64,000 bases of DNA from Lineus longissimus (lineage: Eukaryota; Nemertea; Pilidiophora; Heteronemertea; Lineidae), in NCBI RefSeq assembly GCF_910592395.1, contig NC_088316.1, forward strand, positions 10,604,001 to 10,668,000, given 5' to 3'. The position numbers were made by a program, and so were the translations under genes. Under the pieces are notes generated by a model, which had not been told where the DNA came from, did not search any database, and worked only from the letters and a program-made list of their open reading frames with translations. This document shows, in pieces, positions 40,106 through 50,587 of this stretch (position 1 is the first letter of the stretch; the number at the start of each line of letters is the position of its first letter).

Positions 40106-40750
40106 GTGTCTACCATGCATGTGCTCGTAGTAGGACATTCGTTTGTTCGCCGCTACAAGGAATATATGATTAACTTTCATGGTTTGCCTCGGTGGGTAGG
40201 CACTTCTTTTAACTTTGGTCCTTATCTTGGAGTTCCCCGAGAGTATGTTCAAATTTGTGGCCGTGGTGGTTTAAAGATCGACTCTGAAGGGCGTGCATTT
40301 ATTCGTACATTTATAGTGGCCAAACCTCCGGACCTTGTTGTTATTGAACTGGGTACTAACGATTTGGTAGACGCCCACAATTTTTCACCTGAATATCTGG
40401 CCAGGCAACTAGTGGAATTTGCTCAGGAATTGGTCGATGTGTATCGTGTATCAGCAGTGGTCTTGTGTTTGGTAGTGGATAGACGGCAATCTCGACGTGG
40501 TCTTCACGTTGCACCAGATTTTTCTCAGAGGAGGGAACGCTTCAATTTTGCAGTCCGGTCAGCCCTCGCTGACAATCGTCGTATCATTCCGTTTAAACAC
40601 GATCGCTCGGTGTTGGTTAATCTACAGGACCGGCTGTCGGGTGATGCCATTCATTTCACGTCTCAGGAGGGGCTATCCCTGTATAACTTCAGCATGCGGC
40701 AAGCTGTGCTTCTCGGGATGAGGCGAGTGAGACGACTACAGCACAACTAA
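40106..40750 (+). CDS. SGNH/GDSL-type hydrolase carried by the Gypsy element
   Basis: 214 aa, first gene after the primer site. All SGNH blocks are visible: G-H-S (nucleophile S12), a block II glycine in G-R-G-G near 53, G-T-N-D at 83-86 (N85), and D-A-I-H (D180, H183). These enzymes are esterases or lipases acting on acyl or acetyl groups. No signal peptide, so probably cytoplasmic or particle-associated. SGNH esterases are known in ORF1 of some CR1-type non-LTR elements; in a Gypsy, as a separate gene before gag, it is unusual. The frame is intact, suggesting selection. The next gene, gag, begins 455 bp later. Confidence 0.85.
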   Translation: MSTMHVLVVGHSFVRRYKEYMINFHGLPRWVGTSFNFGPYLGVPREYVQICGRGGLKIDSEGRAFIRTFIVAKPPDLVVIELGTNDLVDAHNFSPEYLARQLVEFAQELVDVYRVSAVVLCLVVDRRQSRRGLHVAPDFSQRRERFNFAVRSALADNRRIIPFKHDRSVLVNLQDRLSGDAIHFTSQEGLSLYNFSMRQAVLLGMRRVRRLQHN

Positions 40751-41204
40751 TGACTGATGGAGCTGCATCGATACTGATATTTCATCATTGTGGACTGGTT
40801 TGGTTTGATTGATAATATTTGAAGTCATTTTGAACATTTTCTGCATCCGTTGTAAATTTGAAGAAATTCATGAAAGTATTCTTATTATTTTTGTTTAGAA
40901 AGTGACATTGGAATGAACCACTTAAGTAAGAACTAAATTTTTACACAGCTCGATAATATTTTTGCATTGTCATATTACGGTACAACTAGCTATATTTTCT
41001 TCTTCAGGGAATGATCATGGTTGTGTGTACGGTGTATTGTGGATGGTGGTAAGAGTATTATGAATGTAAGGTTGTGATACTGGTAAATGACTGGGCTGCA
41101 TGTCTGCCTGCCGACATCTGTTACAGTTGCACAGGTAGGCTCTTATTTTGTTTATCATTAGACTGTGTGTGTTGCAGACTTGGGTCTGATAATATAGCAC
41201 AACC

Positions 41205-42731
41205 ATGGCAGATCAAGATGGCGAGGATGTAGAGGTGTACGAGGATGTGCAGGAGGATGTACCGGCTATGCAGGAGGGTATGCGACTACGACATCGACAG
41301 CTTCCTGGCGTGGTTCCTGTGATACAGCGACAGCGGGATCTCAATGGTGAGGATGGACCTAGGATGATTGCTCCACCTGCTTTAGGGCTGTTGGGAACTA
41401 TAAGGAAGAAACTGGTAGATGTTTTTTCGGCCCTTTCAGTGAGTATAGCAGCAATAGGGAACAGGACATCCTATGAACAGGTACCCATGGAGGAGACCTA
41501 TGCAGCTGCACCTTACCAGCGAACGTCAACACCTCGGAGCGACGCAGCAGCTGGTAACATGTATACCGGCTATGCACAATTGCCACCAGTTTTTCAGTCA
41601 CACTCTGCAGACAACCCTGTTTCCGTAGCGACGGTACCTACTCCACAGACAGCATCACATGTTACCTTTGCTGATGTACATCAGAGTAAAGAGCATTTTC
41701 GACAGTTACCTCAGGCCGTACCTCGACAGGATGAGTTAACTGCATCGCCATCACTTCAACCCCACCCAGTCGCAATGACTCCCACTCGCCCATCTACTAC
41801 AATGCCAGTATTAGATAACTTCTATGATGCTGTGGACACCACTGCCCCACCACCTGTGGTAAATAATTATTCTAATTGTTCTTTTGGCGGCAAGGATGAA
41901 TCGTTTGTTAAAAGGCGACGCCCAAAAATTCCTGCTTTTGATGACACGAAAACTGATTTTGAGGCCTACATTGCCAATTTTAATGCTATTACCGTGGCTT
42001 GGACCAAGGAGGAAAAATTGACCGGCCTCCGTGAGAAACTTGAAGGCAAGGCTGCCAAGGTTCTAGCCAACATGGACTTACAAGGCATACAGGTGACATT
42101 TGACTCCCTTGTCAAGGCTCTTGAGAAGCATTATGTCGGGGAACGTTCCCTGTGGATGACAAAACTTCGCGATACGAGGAGAGAGGAAGGGGAGACTCTG
42201 GACGACCTCTCTTTTAGGCTAAGTCTTTATTCCAAGCGTGCATACGGCACCCTTAAACCAGATCTTGGTTTGGAATTCTACCTGGCTCTGCGCGACACCC
42301 CCTTAGGTGATAAGCTATATGCCTACAAAGACAGACCCCTCGCTGAAATTTTGGACCATGCAAAGTCTTATGAGAGTCACTTACTCTCTACCAATCAGTC
42401 GGTGTCTTCTGTTCCAGCTGACACTCCGGTTGTTGCGGCTTTGGGCCCAGACGCTAACAACAATGGACCGAAGGCGTCGTATCCATCTCGAAATGGAGAG
42501 AATTTCCCGTCTCGTGGTCGCGGACGTGGTCGTGGGGCTGGCAGAGGCCGATACAACCAGAATGATCGCCGGTTTTCTTCAGATGAGCGACGATGCAATA
42601 TCTGCAACTCTGCAGATCATCTGTGGCGGGAATGCCCGTATGTAAAGCGCCACATGGATGCACAGATCAGAGCTGCTAGAGATGTTGGTCAGCCTTCAGG
42701 AACAGATGTGACTACGTCGTCAAACCAGTAG
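41205..42731 (+). CDS. gag: Gypsy Gag polyprotein
   Basis: 508 aa. A long N-terminal region with Pro/Gln-rich stretches, a capsid domain at about 245-400 (F-D-D-T-K-T-D-F-E-A-Y ... L-R-D-T-P-L-G-D-K), an R-G-R-G-R-G basic linker near 445-455, and one zinc knuckle (C-x2-C-x4-H-x4-C) near residue 464-477. It forms the particle and binds RNA. The end overlaps the pol frame by 52 bp (42,680-42,731) in the -1 register. Confidence 0.9.
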   Translation: MADQDGEDVEVYEDVQEDVPAMQEGMRLRHRQLPGVVPVIQRQRDLNGEDGPRMIAPPALGLLGTIRKKLVDVFSALSVSIAAIGNRTSYEQVPMEETYAAAPYQRTSTPRSDAAAGNMYTGYAQLPPVFQSHSADNPVSVATVPTPQTASHVTFADVHQSKEHFRQLPQAVPRQDELTASPSLQPHPVAMTPTRPSTTMPVLDNFYDAVDTTAPPPVVNNYSNCSFGGKDESFVKRRRPKIPAFDDTKTDFEAYIANFNAITVAWTKEEKLTGLREKLEGKAAKVLANMDLQGIQVTFDSLVKALEKHYVGERSLWMTKLRDTRREEGETLDDLSFRLSLYSKRAYGTLKPDLGLEFYLALRDTPLGDKLYAYKDRPLAEILDHAKSYESHLLSTNQSVSSVPADTPVVAALGPDANNNGPKASYPSRNGENFPSRGRGRGRGAGRGRYNQNDRRFSSDERRCNICNSADHLWRECPYVKRHMDAQIRAARDVGQPSGTDVTTSSNQ

Positions 42732-42817
42732 CCAATGTCCCTGATCCGGAAGCACCAGGGCATGGCCGTCCAACTCGAAATGTTGCTTCTTTTGGTTCCA
42801 ATCTTTATAGAGCATAT

Positions 42818-45800
42818 TTGACTACATATCTGAATGGCCTACCTACTTGTTTTTTGTTGGACACTGGCTCAGTGTCGACTTTCCTTTCGTCGCGGGCCTA
42901 TTTCAAGATACCCCGGAAATACAGACCACCACTTACAGGTTGCGATGAGGCTGTAACTATGGCAGATGGTAAATCAACTATGAGGATTCGGGGAAAGGTT
43001 TCCTTGCCAGTTCGGATACACGATATGAAGTTTACTTTCGCCATGACAGTAGTGGATATGGATTGTATGGACGGAATATGGGGCACAGATTTCATGTCAA
43101 GATTCAATTGTGATCTGAAGTTTGGTAGTGGCACTTATGTTTTTAATGGAAAGGAATATCCCATAAATGACGTCAAACACAACTTACTACCTCATTCGGT
43201 TTGTCTTCTTAGGCCTGTTACTTTATCTCCGGGTGCTGAGATTGTCTTATCAGCAAAGTTAAATAGTCCTTTCCGTGCAAAACAGGAGGTAGTAGTGGAA
43301 CCAAGCATATATTTTGTGCAGGAGCATAACATCTTGCCTGCCAAATCTGTAACTGTACAATCTAGGAAACAGCGGCATACACCTATCCAACTTTTCAATC
43401 CTACGGCGGAAACGATTACCTTACCAAAGGGAGTGCTACTTGGCTATGCTTTTCCGGCAGCAGTGGCTGAGGCAGATCAACATTCCGAAAATTTGGAACA
43501 TGATATGGGAATGGAATCTGAGACGACTTCATCAGAATCTACTCCCCAGAGCTCCATGGATTGTTTTTCCGTGAGAACTCTGGAGGAGCTAGAAGAGGAT
43601 ATGCCTGAACATCTGATTGATCTGTATAAGAAATCAAGTGCTTCTTTGGATGTGGAACAAAAACACCAGTTAGCGTCACTTCTTCTGAGGTATGGCCCTA
43701 CTTTTTCTTCATCACCAACTGATATTGGATCTACGGATATAGTGAGTCATGAGATAGATACTGGGGATGCACGGCCTTTTCGACTGCCGCTCCGAAGGCA
43801 AGGTTACCAGAAGGAAAGAGAAATCCGAGCTGCGGTTCAGGACGGCTTACAGAGAGATGTTATGGAGGAAGCCAATGGCCCATGGGCGAGTGCCCCTGTT
43901 ATTGTAAGGAAGAAGGACGGGACGAGTAGATTCTGTGTTGACTTTCGCAAGCTCAACTCTGTAACAAAAGTGGATGGTTACCCGATCCCAAGATTTGACG
44001 AGTGCATTGACTCACTCCACGGCAGTAACTACTTCTGCTCTTTAGACCTCCAGGCGGGATATTGGCAAGTGCCACTAAAATCGAAACAGGACCGCGAAAA
44101 AACAGCTTTTCTAACCAAGGAGGGGTTATTTCAATTTAAAGTTCTACCATTTGGCTTATGTAATGCTCCACGTACATTTGAGCGCCTCATGGAGTGTGTG
44201 CTCAGGGGTTTACAATGGGAGAAATGCATCCTCTACCTGGATGACATCTTAGTGTATGGAAAAACGTTCCAAGAGACTATGCATAACTTAGAGTGCGTAT
44301 TAGAGCGTCTCCATAAAGCTAAGCTTAAAATGAAGCCTGGAAAGTGCCTCCTTTTTCAAACTAGTCTCGAGTATCTCGGACATCAACTCTCTCCACAAGG
44401 GATTGAGCCACTGACCAACAAGATAACAGCTGTTCAGTCGTGGCCCTCGTTAGCTTCTGTACCTCGGAATAAACTAAGAACGGAAGTAAAGCGTTTTCTG
44501 GGACTGGTAGGTTACTATCGTAAATTCATAAGAAACATGAGTGACATTGCGGCGCCTTTATACAACATTTTGAAGAAGGACAGTCCACTTATTTGGACAC
44601 TGGATCATGAAAACTCGTTCAAGCGACTAAAAGCAGCACTCACTAGTGCACCTCTCCTGTCCTACCCGGATGTCACCAAGGGTAATTTCATCCTCGACAC
44701 GGATGCCTCCAACACGGGAGTTGGCGGAGTTCTTAGTCAAGTTCAAGATGGTAAAGAGGCTGTTTTAGGATATTTCTCACATCTGCTTTCTGATTCCGAG
44801 AGACGTTACTGTATCACCAAGCGGGAATTTTTAGGGGTAATCAAGGCTGTACAGCACTTCAAACCATACTTATATGGTCAACGGTTTTTGATCAGGACAG
44901 ATAATGCTGCGGTAAGCCATATGTTAACCCTAACAGATGCTCAGGAACAGATACAACGATGGCAGTTATTTATGTCACAGTTTACGTTTGATGTGATACA
45001 CAGACCCGGACGTCACCATGCAAATGCTGATGCAATGAGTAGACTTTTCTGTCAACAATGTGGACGGACCGATGAGATAGACCCAGGGATAGATACAAGC
45101 ATGTCCAGGGGCAAACCAAGAAGATTCCGTATCAAAGAATCTGTAGATGTTCCACCATGTGAACATACGCTACATACAGATGAGTCAGTGGAGGAAGAGG
45201 TCGATAGGCTTATGATGAGCTGTGCTGTAACTACCCGAGCTCAGGCCCTTGAAGCCATGGTGAAACAACACAGACCTGCTGACCCGTCTGACCCCAACCT
45301 GGTCCCAGAGGTCGATCACCTGGTTCCACTGTCAGGAATGCACAATCTACAAATATCCGACCCTGATATAGCTCCAATCCTTCAGCTCAAGTTGAGTGGA
45401 TCAGATTATCCAAATTATAGATGTATCTCAGGCGAGAGCCTCAGTGTTAAAACCCTTAGGCAACACTGGAGGCACTTGTTTGTGGATAATGGAATCTTAT
45501 GTCGCAAATTGGACATCCCAGATAGACCAATGAGAATTCAGCTTGTCGTGCCGCGCACACTAAAGCAGTCTATTATGGCGAAACTACATTCTGATCCTTG
45601 TTCCGGACACTTAGGAACTTTGAAAACTGCGGAGCGTGTAAAGGCTAAATTTTATTGGGTTGGCTGGAGAAGAGATGTTGCCAGGTATGTTTCACATTGT
45701 GACGCGTGCAATGTTATGAAGTATCCGCATAAGAAGAAGAGGGTACCTTTGACCCAACAGCTCTTTGGGGAGGCCTTTGAGCGGGTATGTGTTGACATCA

Positions 45801-46648
45801 TCGGACCGTTGAAGCAGACGCCTAGAGGCTTCCAGTACGTCTTAACCATGGAGGATACTTTTACAAAATGGGTGGAGGCTGCCCCTCTCAGGACATTGGA
45901 GACAACAGAAGTATGTAATGCCATTGTTAGCGAACTCATTTCACGGTTCGGTTGCATGTATATTTTGCACAGCGACAGAGGCCCACAGTTTGTGTCCCAG
46001 CTGTATGACTCACTACTCAAGAAATTGGGGATTGATAGGAGTTTGACCACCCCATATAATCCAAAAAGCAATGGCCTTGTCGAGAATTTTAACAAGATCT
46101 TGAAGTCTATGATGAATACATATGTATACGATCACAAGGAATCTGTTGGCAACTGGGATGTGATGCTACCAATGTTCTTGATGGCATATAGGTCCTCGGT
46201 CCACAGTAGCACTGGGGAAACGCCACATTTTATGTTGACTGCCCGTGAGATGAAGACTCCTCTTGATCTCTTATATTCCAAACCATCGGAATCTCGGGAA
46301 TCTGTTCCTACCTACATCAGGAACCTGGAGGATAGATTTCATAAAGCATATAGCATTGCTCGTGACCAGCTTCGATTAGCTCAGCGGATACAGAAAAAAC
46401 AATATGAACCATCAACGTTAAAATATCAAGCCTTGAAACCAGGACAGTTTGTCTGGTACTTTAATCCCAGAAAATCGTTCAAGGGTGACAAGCATCTAGC
46501 CTGGAAAGGACCATATAGGGTAAAGGATATAGGTGATGATTTCACCGTAACACTTCAATTAGACTCTGATGGGCATTTATACCGTACCCATCTTGATAAG
46601 TTGCGCCCTGCCCATGGAGTTACAGAGGAGAACTGGTCACCGAAGTGA
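42818..46648 (+). CDS. pol: Gypsy Pol polyprotein (protease, RT, RNase H, integrase)
   Basis: At least 1,276 aa; the frame is open from 42,680, so it is probably made by -1 frameshifting from gag, although no classic slippery heptamer is seen in the overlap. Protease D-T-G near residue 15; RT with F-C-V-D-F-R-K-L-N and Y-L-D-D near 472; RNase H with L-D-T-D-A-S near 626, E near 670 and R-T-D-N near 694; integrase zinc domain H-x-x-x-C-x-G-H ... C-D-A-C near 923-967, then catalytic D near 993 (V-D-I-I-G-P), D near 1050 (H-S-D-R-G) and E near 1088 (V-E-N-F-N-K). A Y-R-T-H-L-D-K-L-R-P tail ends the protein. All catalytic residues are present and there are no internal stops. Confidence 0.94.
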   Translation: MTTYLNGLPTCFLLDTGSVSTFLSSRAYFKIPRKYRPPLTGCDEAVTMADGKSTMRIRGKVSLPVRIHDMKFTFAMTVVDMDCMDGIWGTDFMSRFNCDLKFGSGTYVFNGKEYPINDVKHNLLPHSVCLLRPVTLSPGAEIVLSAKLNSPFRAKQEVVVEPSIYFVQEHNILPAKSVTVQSRKQRHTPIQLFNPTAETITLPKGVLLGYAFPAAVAEADQHSENLEHDMGMESETTSSESTPQSSMDCFSVRTLEELEEDMPEHLIDLYKKSSASLDVEQKHQLASLLLRYGPTFSSSPTDIGSTDIVSHEIDTGDARPFRLPLRRQGYQKEREIRAAVQDGLQRDVMEEANGPWASAPVIVRKKDGTSRFCVDFRKLNSVTKVDGYPIPRFDECIDSLHGSNYFCSLDLQAGYWQVPLKSKQDREKTAFLTKEGLFQFKVLPFGLCNAPRTFERLMECVLRGLQWEKCILYLDDILVYGKTFQETMHNLECVLERLHKAKLKMKPGKCLLFQTSLEYLGHQLSPQGIEPLTNKITAVQSWPSLASVPRNKLRTEVKRFLGLVGYYRKFIRNMSDIAAPLYNILKKDSPLIWTLDHENSFKRLKAALTSAPLLSYPDVTKGNFILDTDASNTGVGGVLSQVQDGKEAVLGYFSHLLSDSERRYCITKREFLGVIKAVQHFKPYLYGQRFLIRTDNAAVSHMLTLTDAQEQIQRWQLFMSQFTFDVIHRPGRHHANADAMSRLFCQQCGRTDEIDPGIDTSMSRGKPRRFRIKESVDVPPCEHTLHTDESVEEEVDRLMMSCAVTTRAQALEAMVKQHRPADPSDPNLVPEVDHLVPLSGMHNLQISDPDIAPILQLKLSGSDYPNYRCISGESLSVKTLRQHWRHLFVDNGILCRKLDIPDRPMRIQLVVPRTLKQSIMAKLHSDPCSGHLGTLKTAERVKAKFYWVGWRRDVARYVSHCDACNVMKYPHKKKRVPLTQQLFGEAFERVCVDIIGPLKQTPRGFQYVLTMEDTFTKWVEAAPLRTLETTEVCNAIVSELISRFGCMYILHSDRGPQFVSQLYDSLLKKLGIDRSLTTPYNPKSNGLVENFNKILKSMMNTYVYDHKESVGNWDVMLPMFLMAYRSSVHSSTGETPHFMLTAREMKTPLDLLYSKPSESRESVPTYIRNLEDRFHKAYSIARDQLRLAQRIQKKQYEPSTLKYQALKPGQFVWYFNPRKSFKGDKHLAWKGPYRVKDIGDDFTVTLQLDSDGHLYRTHLDKLRPAHGVTEENWSPK

Positions 46649-48115
46649 GTGAAGTTGGAAACTGGATTATCCTACAAGTGGGGACCTACTTGGGCACGGT
46701 AAGGATGTCGACAGGCGAGACGTGACGCTTATGTTGTTGTGAAACTGTCTGTTAGTGCGAATCTTCTTGTATAAATGCGATGTGCGATTCTGGTGTGCCT
46801 GAGGGTGTGACTAGGACCCTGGTCACCCCGTTTTGTATCACGAGTGTATTTTATCGTTTTAAACAGGTCAGTTTTTACTTCTCAGCCGATGCGTAATAAT
46901 TCTATGCATCTATGGGTGCTCAATTTTATAGTGGCTTTGGAGTCGCAAAACGCGAGTTGGTAAAACACAGTGGTGTATTTTATAGGTAGAGACTCAGCGT
47001 GCTGGCCATTTCTTGAATTTGTGCGTCTTTTGGTGCCTGCTCAAATCCAGTTGTATATTGTGCCTTAATGTCAATAGCTCAGGGATGTTAGATCTCTATT
47101 GGTACAATCAGGGTAACACGATGAATGGTTTCCACTTCAATATTAATGGGTGCTCAGTGTTTTTTCATGTCACAGTGCGACATCTTACTAGAGATATTTC
47201 TGTTTCTTGTGTGGTGAGGACTACCCGTTTAGCTACTAGTTATTATGAACAATGTTGTTTCTTATACTGTACATGGGTTGGCTGGATTGCTTTGCTGGTT
47301 AACGCCATGATACAGCGGACACTGAACTTTTGATACCAAATGTGTTTACTAGTAAATCGGAATTTTGTACTGGTGGTTTGAACATTGTGTACATGTATCA
47401 ATATTGTATACGTATTCACTGCTTGTGGTACTGCGTACCAAAGTGTTTTTGACGTGCTTTTTATTTGATTAGGAGTTTTGTTGTGGTATTCATTATGATA
47501 TACATGTACTTGTGTGTGTTTTCGTATATGAATGAGCAAGTGGGTGCGACTAGAAACTGTCGGTGTGCTTTGAGGTTTTGTCTGCACGGAAATGTGGACG
47601 TGTTGTTTCATCACATGTTAAGCTACAGCTGTGGAGTGTTCAACTTATTAACCTGGCAACTTTCACGCACTATCAGCATAAGCAACTGGGACCTTAATGT
47701 GTATTGGATTATGTGCATTGAGATGCCTTTTGATAGTTGCTTTTGCCTAAATGGTTATTTGGAGCCCCTTTGCCACTGACTGAAGCACTATTGTTCACTT
47801 TGTTTACATTTGTATTTTCTATCACACTTTATGTGCTAGGGACCTTTTGGGTGGCTTCTTCAGGCACTTCTACACCATTACATTATTTATTTATTTTCAC
47901 TTTGGTTAACCATAGTGCTACAGTTTTTGTGTACCATGTGCATGGCCGAGCTAGTCAATTGGTCCTGGGGCATGTGACGTGAGTGTAGACTTGGAGAATC
48001 ATGGTCGTGGGTACGAATAGTACTTAATTATTTGGTTTTGTTTGAAAACATGTTTATTGTTGTTTTGGTTTAAGCGTATGGCAGGAGCTATCATACGCTC
48101 ATCCGAAGGGAATGG
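46649..48115. other. Long 3' non-coding region of the Gypsy
   Basis: 1.47 kb between pol and the right LTR. Several small frames with hydrophobic stretches (47,013-47,333; 47,737-47,982) occupy the place of an env gene, but they lack a signal peptide/fusion architecture and look like T-rich chance frames. Purine tract GAAGGGAATGG at 48,105-48,115. Confidence 0.5.
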
Positions 48116-48283
48116 TGTATCATATCTGGGACGCCAGAACAGCACGTGTTGGTGCTGCCCTCTGGCAATACGTTGTGACACCAGTTTGGTGAGCTGGTAA
48201 ATAAAAGTAGTACCGTTTTGTGAACTCAAAACACGTGTGATTTCCCTTTTGTTGCGAGGCCCAAAGCTGGGAAATACCGCACA
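48116..48283 (+). repeat. Right LTR of inner Gypsy
   Basis: 168 bp, same as the left LTR. Confidence 0.93.
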
Positions 48284-48431
48284 GGTAGTAGGCCTTTGCA
48301 CTTAACTTGGTGCCATGTTTTATATAATTGTAAACTACGTGGACCCAGGGTTCTTTCGGTTTTCTTTTGGTATCATGCTGGTCTTTCTTTTGGTTACTTG
48401 AGGGCAAGTAACGGTCAAAAACTGGGGGAAT

Positions 48432-49110
48432 TGTCGGGGAGTAGATTTATCTCGTTTCAATTTAAACTGGGTCAGCGTGGTCCTATCGTATTTTAAATAA
48501 TTCCGTAATCTTAGGATAGAGGCGCTGCCTCTTTTTACAAATATGTGAAACCGGCGAGCACTGTGATTGGCTGATTGGTTCACATTTTCACAAGTTCCTT
48601 TCCCGTCCCAATAAAAGGGCGCAACGGGGTTCTCGCAGGGGAGTCCGAAGCCGAATTTCACAGAAGAAAGGCCGCAGTCAAGCCTTTGACAGTGCAGCGC
48701 ACATGTTTGAAGTGGGCGGAAGTTGCCCAGGTTCTTGTACTAAAATGCATCCATGTGGAGTTACGGATGTTTATCTTACTATGTCTTACACCTAGGATCT
48801 TGTACTATTGCATTTGTGTAGAGGGAGAAAAGTGTGATACTAAAGCCGAAGGCAGTGTAGCAGACGGAGTAGTCCTTGTTCGTGATTGTGTTACTTCAGA
48901 CACTTGTCTCGTTATGGATTGTCTTCAGCTGGTTGTGACGTGGAATGGATAATGTCTCCCTAGGCTATCCCTCTCTGATGTGTTGGAGGACTCAGACTTG
49001 CACTTGCAGCACTGTATGGGTGTCTCTTAGATACCGTGGGATCCAAGTAGCATATGCTAGCTACTAAAGAAAACTCAACTCAATTCGAGGAGGTCACCTT
49101 TCCCGCGACA
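48432..49110 (+). repeat. Right LTR of outer element
   Basis: 679 bp. Preceded by a purine tract (AAAAACTGGGGGAA, 48,417-48,430). Six base differences from the left LTR were counted by eye. Confidence 0.92.
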
Positions 49111-49696
49111 TTAACGTGATCTAAAATATTTCTCAAACCATGATATTATAGAGATGGACGATGATAGAAGTCTCAATTTAGCTGCAAATGCAAGTTAAAT
49201 TGTTCAGTATCATAAGTACGTACTGCTTCCCGCATGGAGTACAGTTCTTGCGTATTTCCGTATACAAGTACTTACGCGGTAGCACTTGTCGTCTTAACGA
49301 TACACAAACTAATGAAGTCGTTCGCAGATACGTTTATATATGGACAGGAGCTCCGACGGTGCTGAAAGTCTCTACTTGATACTGACTAACAATGCCACTG
49401 TGCGATCATCATGCTACCAAAAGATGATATAGCCTAAGCAGAATGGTGCAGAAACGAATAACAGCTAATTCATGCTAATGACATGTATTACCTTGGAAAA
49501 AAAGGTGAAATTCTAGTACACCAAAGAGGTATAAGGAGAAACAGTTTCATAAGGCCTAACTACAGTAAAAGAAATCATGGTTCTTGCTTTATGCGACGTA
49601 TGTTTTGACGTATGTATGTTTTATGTGACGTATACATGTACATGTATTTCAGGTTTCAGAGTGCTTTAAAAGTAGCCTACATATAGATCTAAGTAA

Positions 49697-50587
49697 AGCC
49701 CGCACCACACGGTGAAATTTGCGTGATGCAAGTGACACGCGTGCACGTTGCGACAGGCAAATTCTCACTGTGTGGGGTCGTTTTTTGCTGCGTATCTTCC
49801 TCGCGTGTCGAGACGCAGCCGATCTAGCATGTTTGATATTTTCTCGACACGCGAGGAAGTTAATCACCGTGTGGGGGCTACCTGCAGCAATGTTGCGCGA
49901 GTTCGACGAATCACAACAAGCAGATCGGTCACATGATTTATAGGTCAGTCACATGATACCAAAATGGCAGCGCCCGGGAACTGTCAAATCCTATGAGAAG
50001 TATTATGGACCAAGAAGACCAAATTGCCCTTATTCTCCTGCTGTTACTCCGTCGGAGGCGGCGGCGGAGGCGGCGCCGCGTGGACCGTAGTCTTTGGACA
50101 AGGCCATGGATTCAGAGAAGAGAGGATAAGGGGGCCTATGCAAATCTAATTGCTGAATTGCAGGAGGAGGACCCCATGAAGTATCGCCAGTTCCACAGAG
50201 TGCGGGTCGAGGAATTTCAGGAATTGCTCGAGATGGTGGGGCCGCAGATACAAAGGCAGGATACAGTAATGCGACGCAGTATCGATCATAGGATTTGACA
50301 GTTCCCGGGCGCTGCCATTTTGGTATCATGTGACTGACCTATAAATCATGTGACCGATCTGCTTGTTGTGATTCGTCGAACTCGCGCAACATTGCTGCAG
50401 GTAGCCCCCACACGGTGATTAACTTCCTCGCGTGTCGAGAAAATATCAAACATGCTAGATCGGCTGCGTCTCGACTCGCGAGGGAAGATACGCAGCAAAA
50501 AACGACCCCACACAGTGAGAATTTGGCTGTCGCAACATGCACGCGTGTCACTTGCATCACGCAAATTTTCACCGTGTGGTGCAGGCT
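49697..50587. mobile_element. Foldback Harbinger derivative, 891 bp
   Basis: Arms of 299 bp (49,697-49,995) and 301 bp (50,287-50,587) are near-perfect inverted copies starting AGCCYGCACCACACGGTGAA. TAA target duplication (49,694-49,696 and 50,588-50,590) is the standard Harbinger site. The 291-bp centre is the first exon of a Harbinger transposase. Confidence 0.88.
49993..50298 (+). pseudogene. Captured N-terminal exon of a Harbinger transposase
   Basis: Of 101 codons, about 95 lie in the centre of the foldback element. After an Arg run, R-S-L-W-T-R-P-W-I ... Y-A-N-L-I-A-E-L-Q-E-E-D ... F-H-R-V-R-V-E-E-F-Q-E-L-L-E-M-V-G-P-x-I-Q-R-Q-D-T is the family's N-terminal helical domain. The catalytic domain is absent: the frame runs straight into the right arm and stops. 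Confidence 0.8.

Larger units (their letters stand above)
39723..48283 (+). mobile_element. Complete Gypsy LTR retrotransposon nested in the outer element, 8,561 bp
   Basis: Identical 168-bp LTRs (TGTATCATAT...CCGCACA), GGTAG duplication (39718-39722 and 48284-48288), primer site, purine tract, intact gag and pol frames, and an extra SGNH hydrolase gene upstream of gag. Identity of the LTRs and open frames imply a very recent, possibly active copy. Confidence 0.94.
32712..49110 (+). mobile_element. Outer LTR retrotransposon, non-autonomous (gag only), carrying nested elements
   Basis: Two 679-bp direct LTRs (TGTCGG...GCGACA), TTAA target duplication (32708-32711 and 49111-49114), primer site after the left LTR and a purine tract before the right one. 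About six differences between LTRs (0.9%) indicate a recent insertion. Its own internal DNA is about 33,391-39,722 plus 48,289-48,431; 34,766-36,387 and 39,723-48,283 are later insertions. Only a gag-like frame is present; no pol of its own. Confidence 0.9.

Noticed and set aside
42680-42731. A canonical -1 slippery heptamer in the gag-pol overlap
   Set aside because: The 52-bp overlap contains no X-XXY-YYZ sequence in the gag frame; frameshifting remains inferred from the overlap alone.
47013-47982. Hydrophobic frames after pol as an env gene
   Set aside because: Short, overlapping, T-rich, no signal peptide, fusion peptide or cleavage-site pattern.
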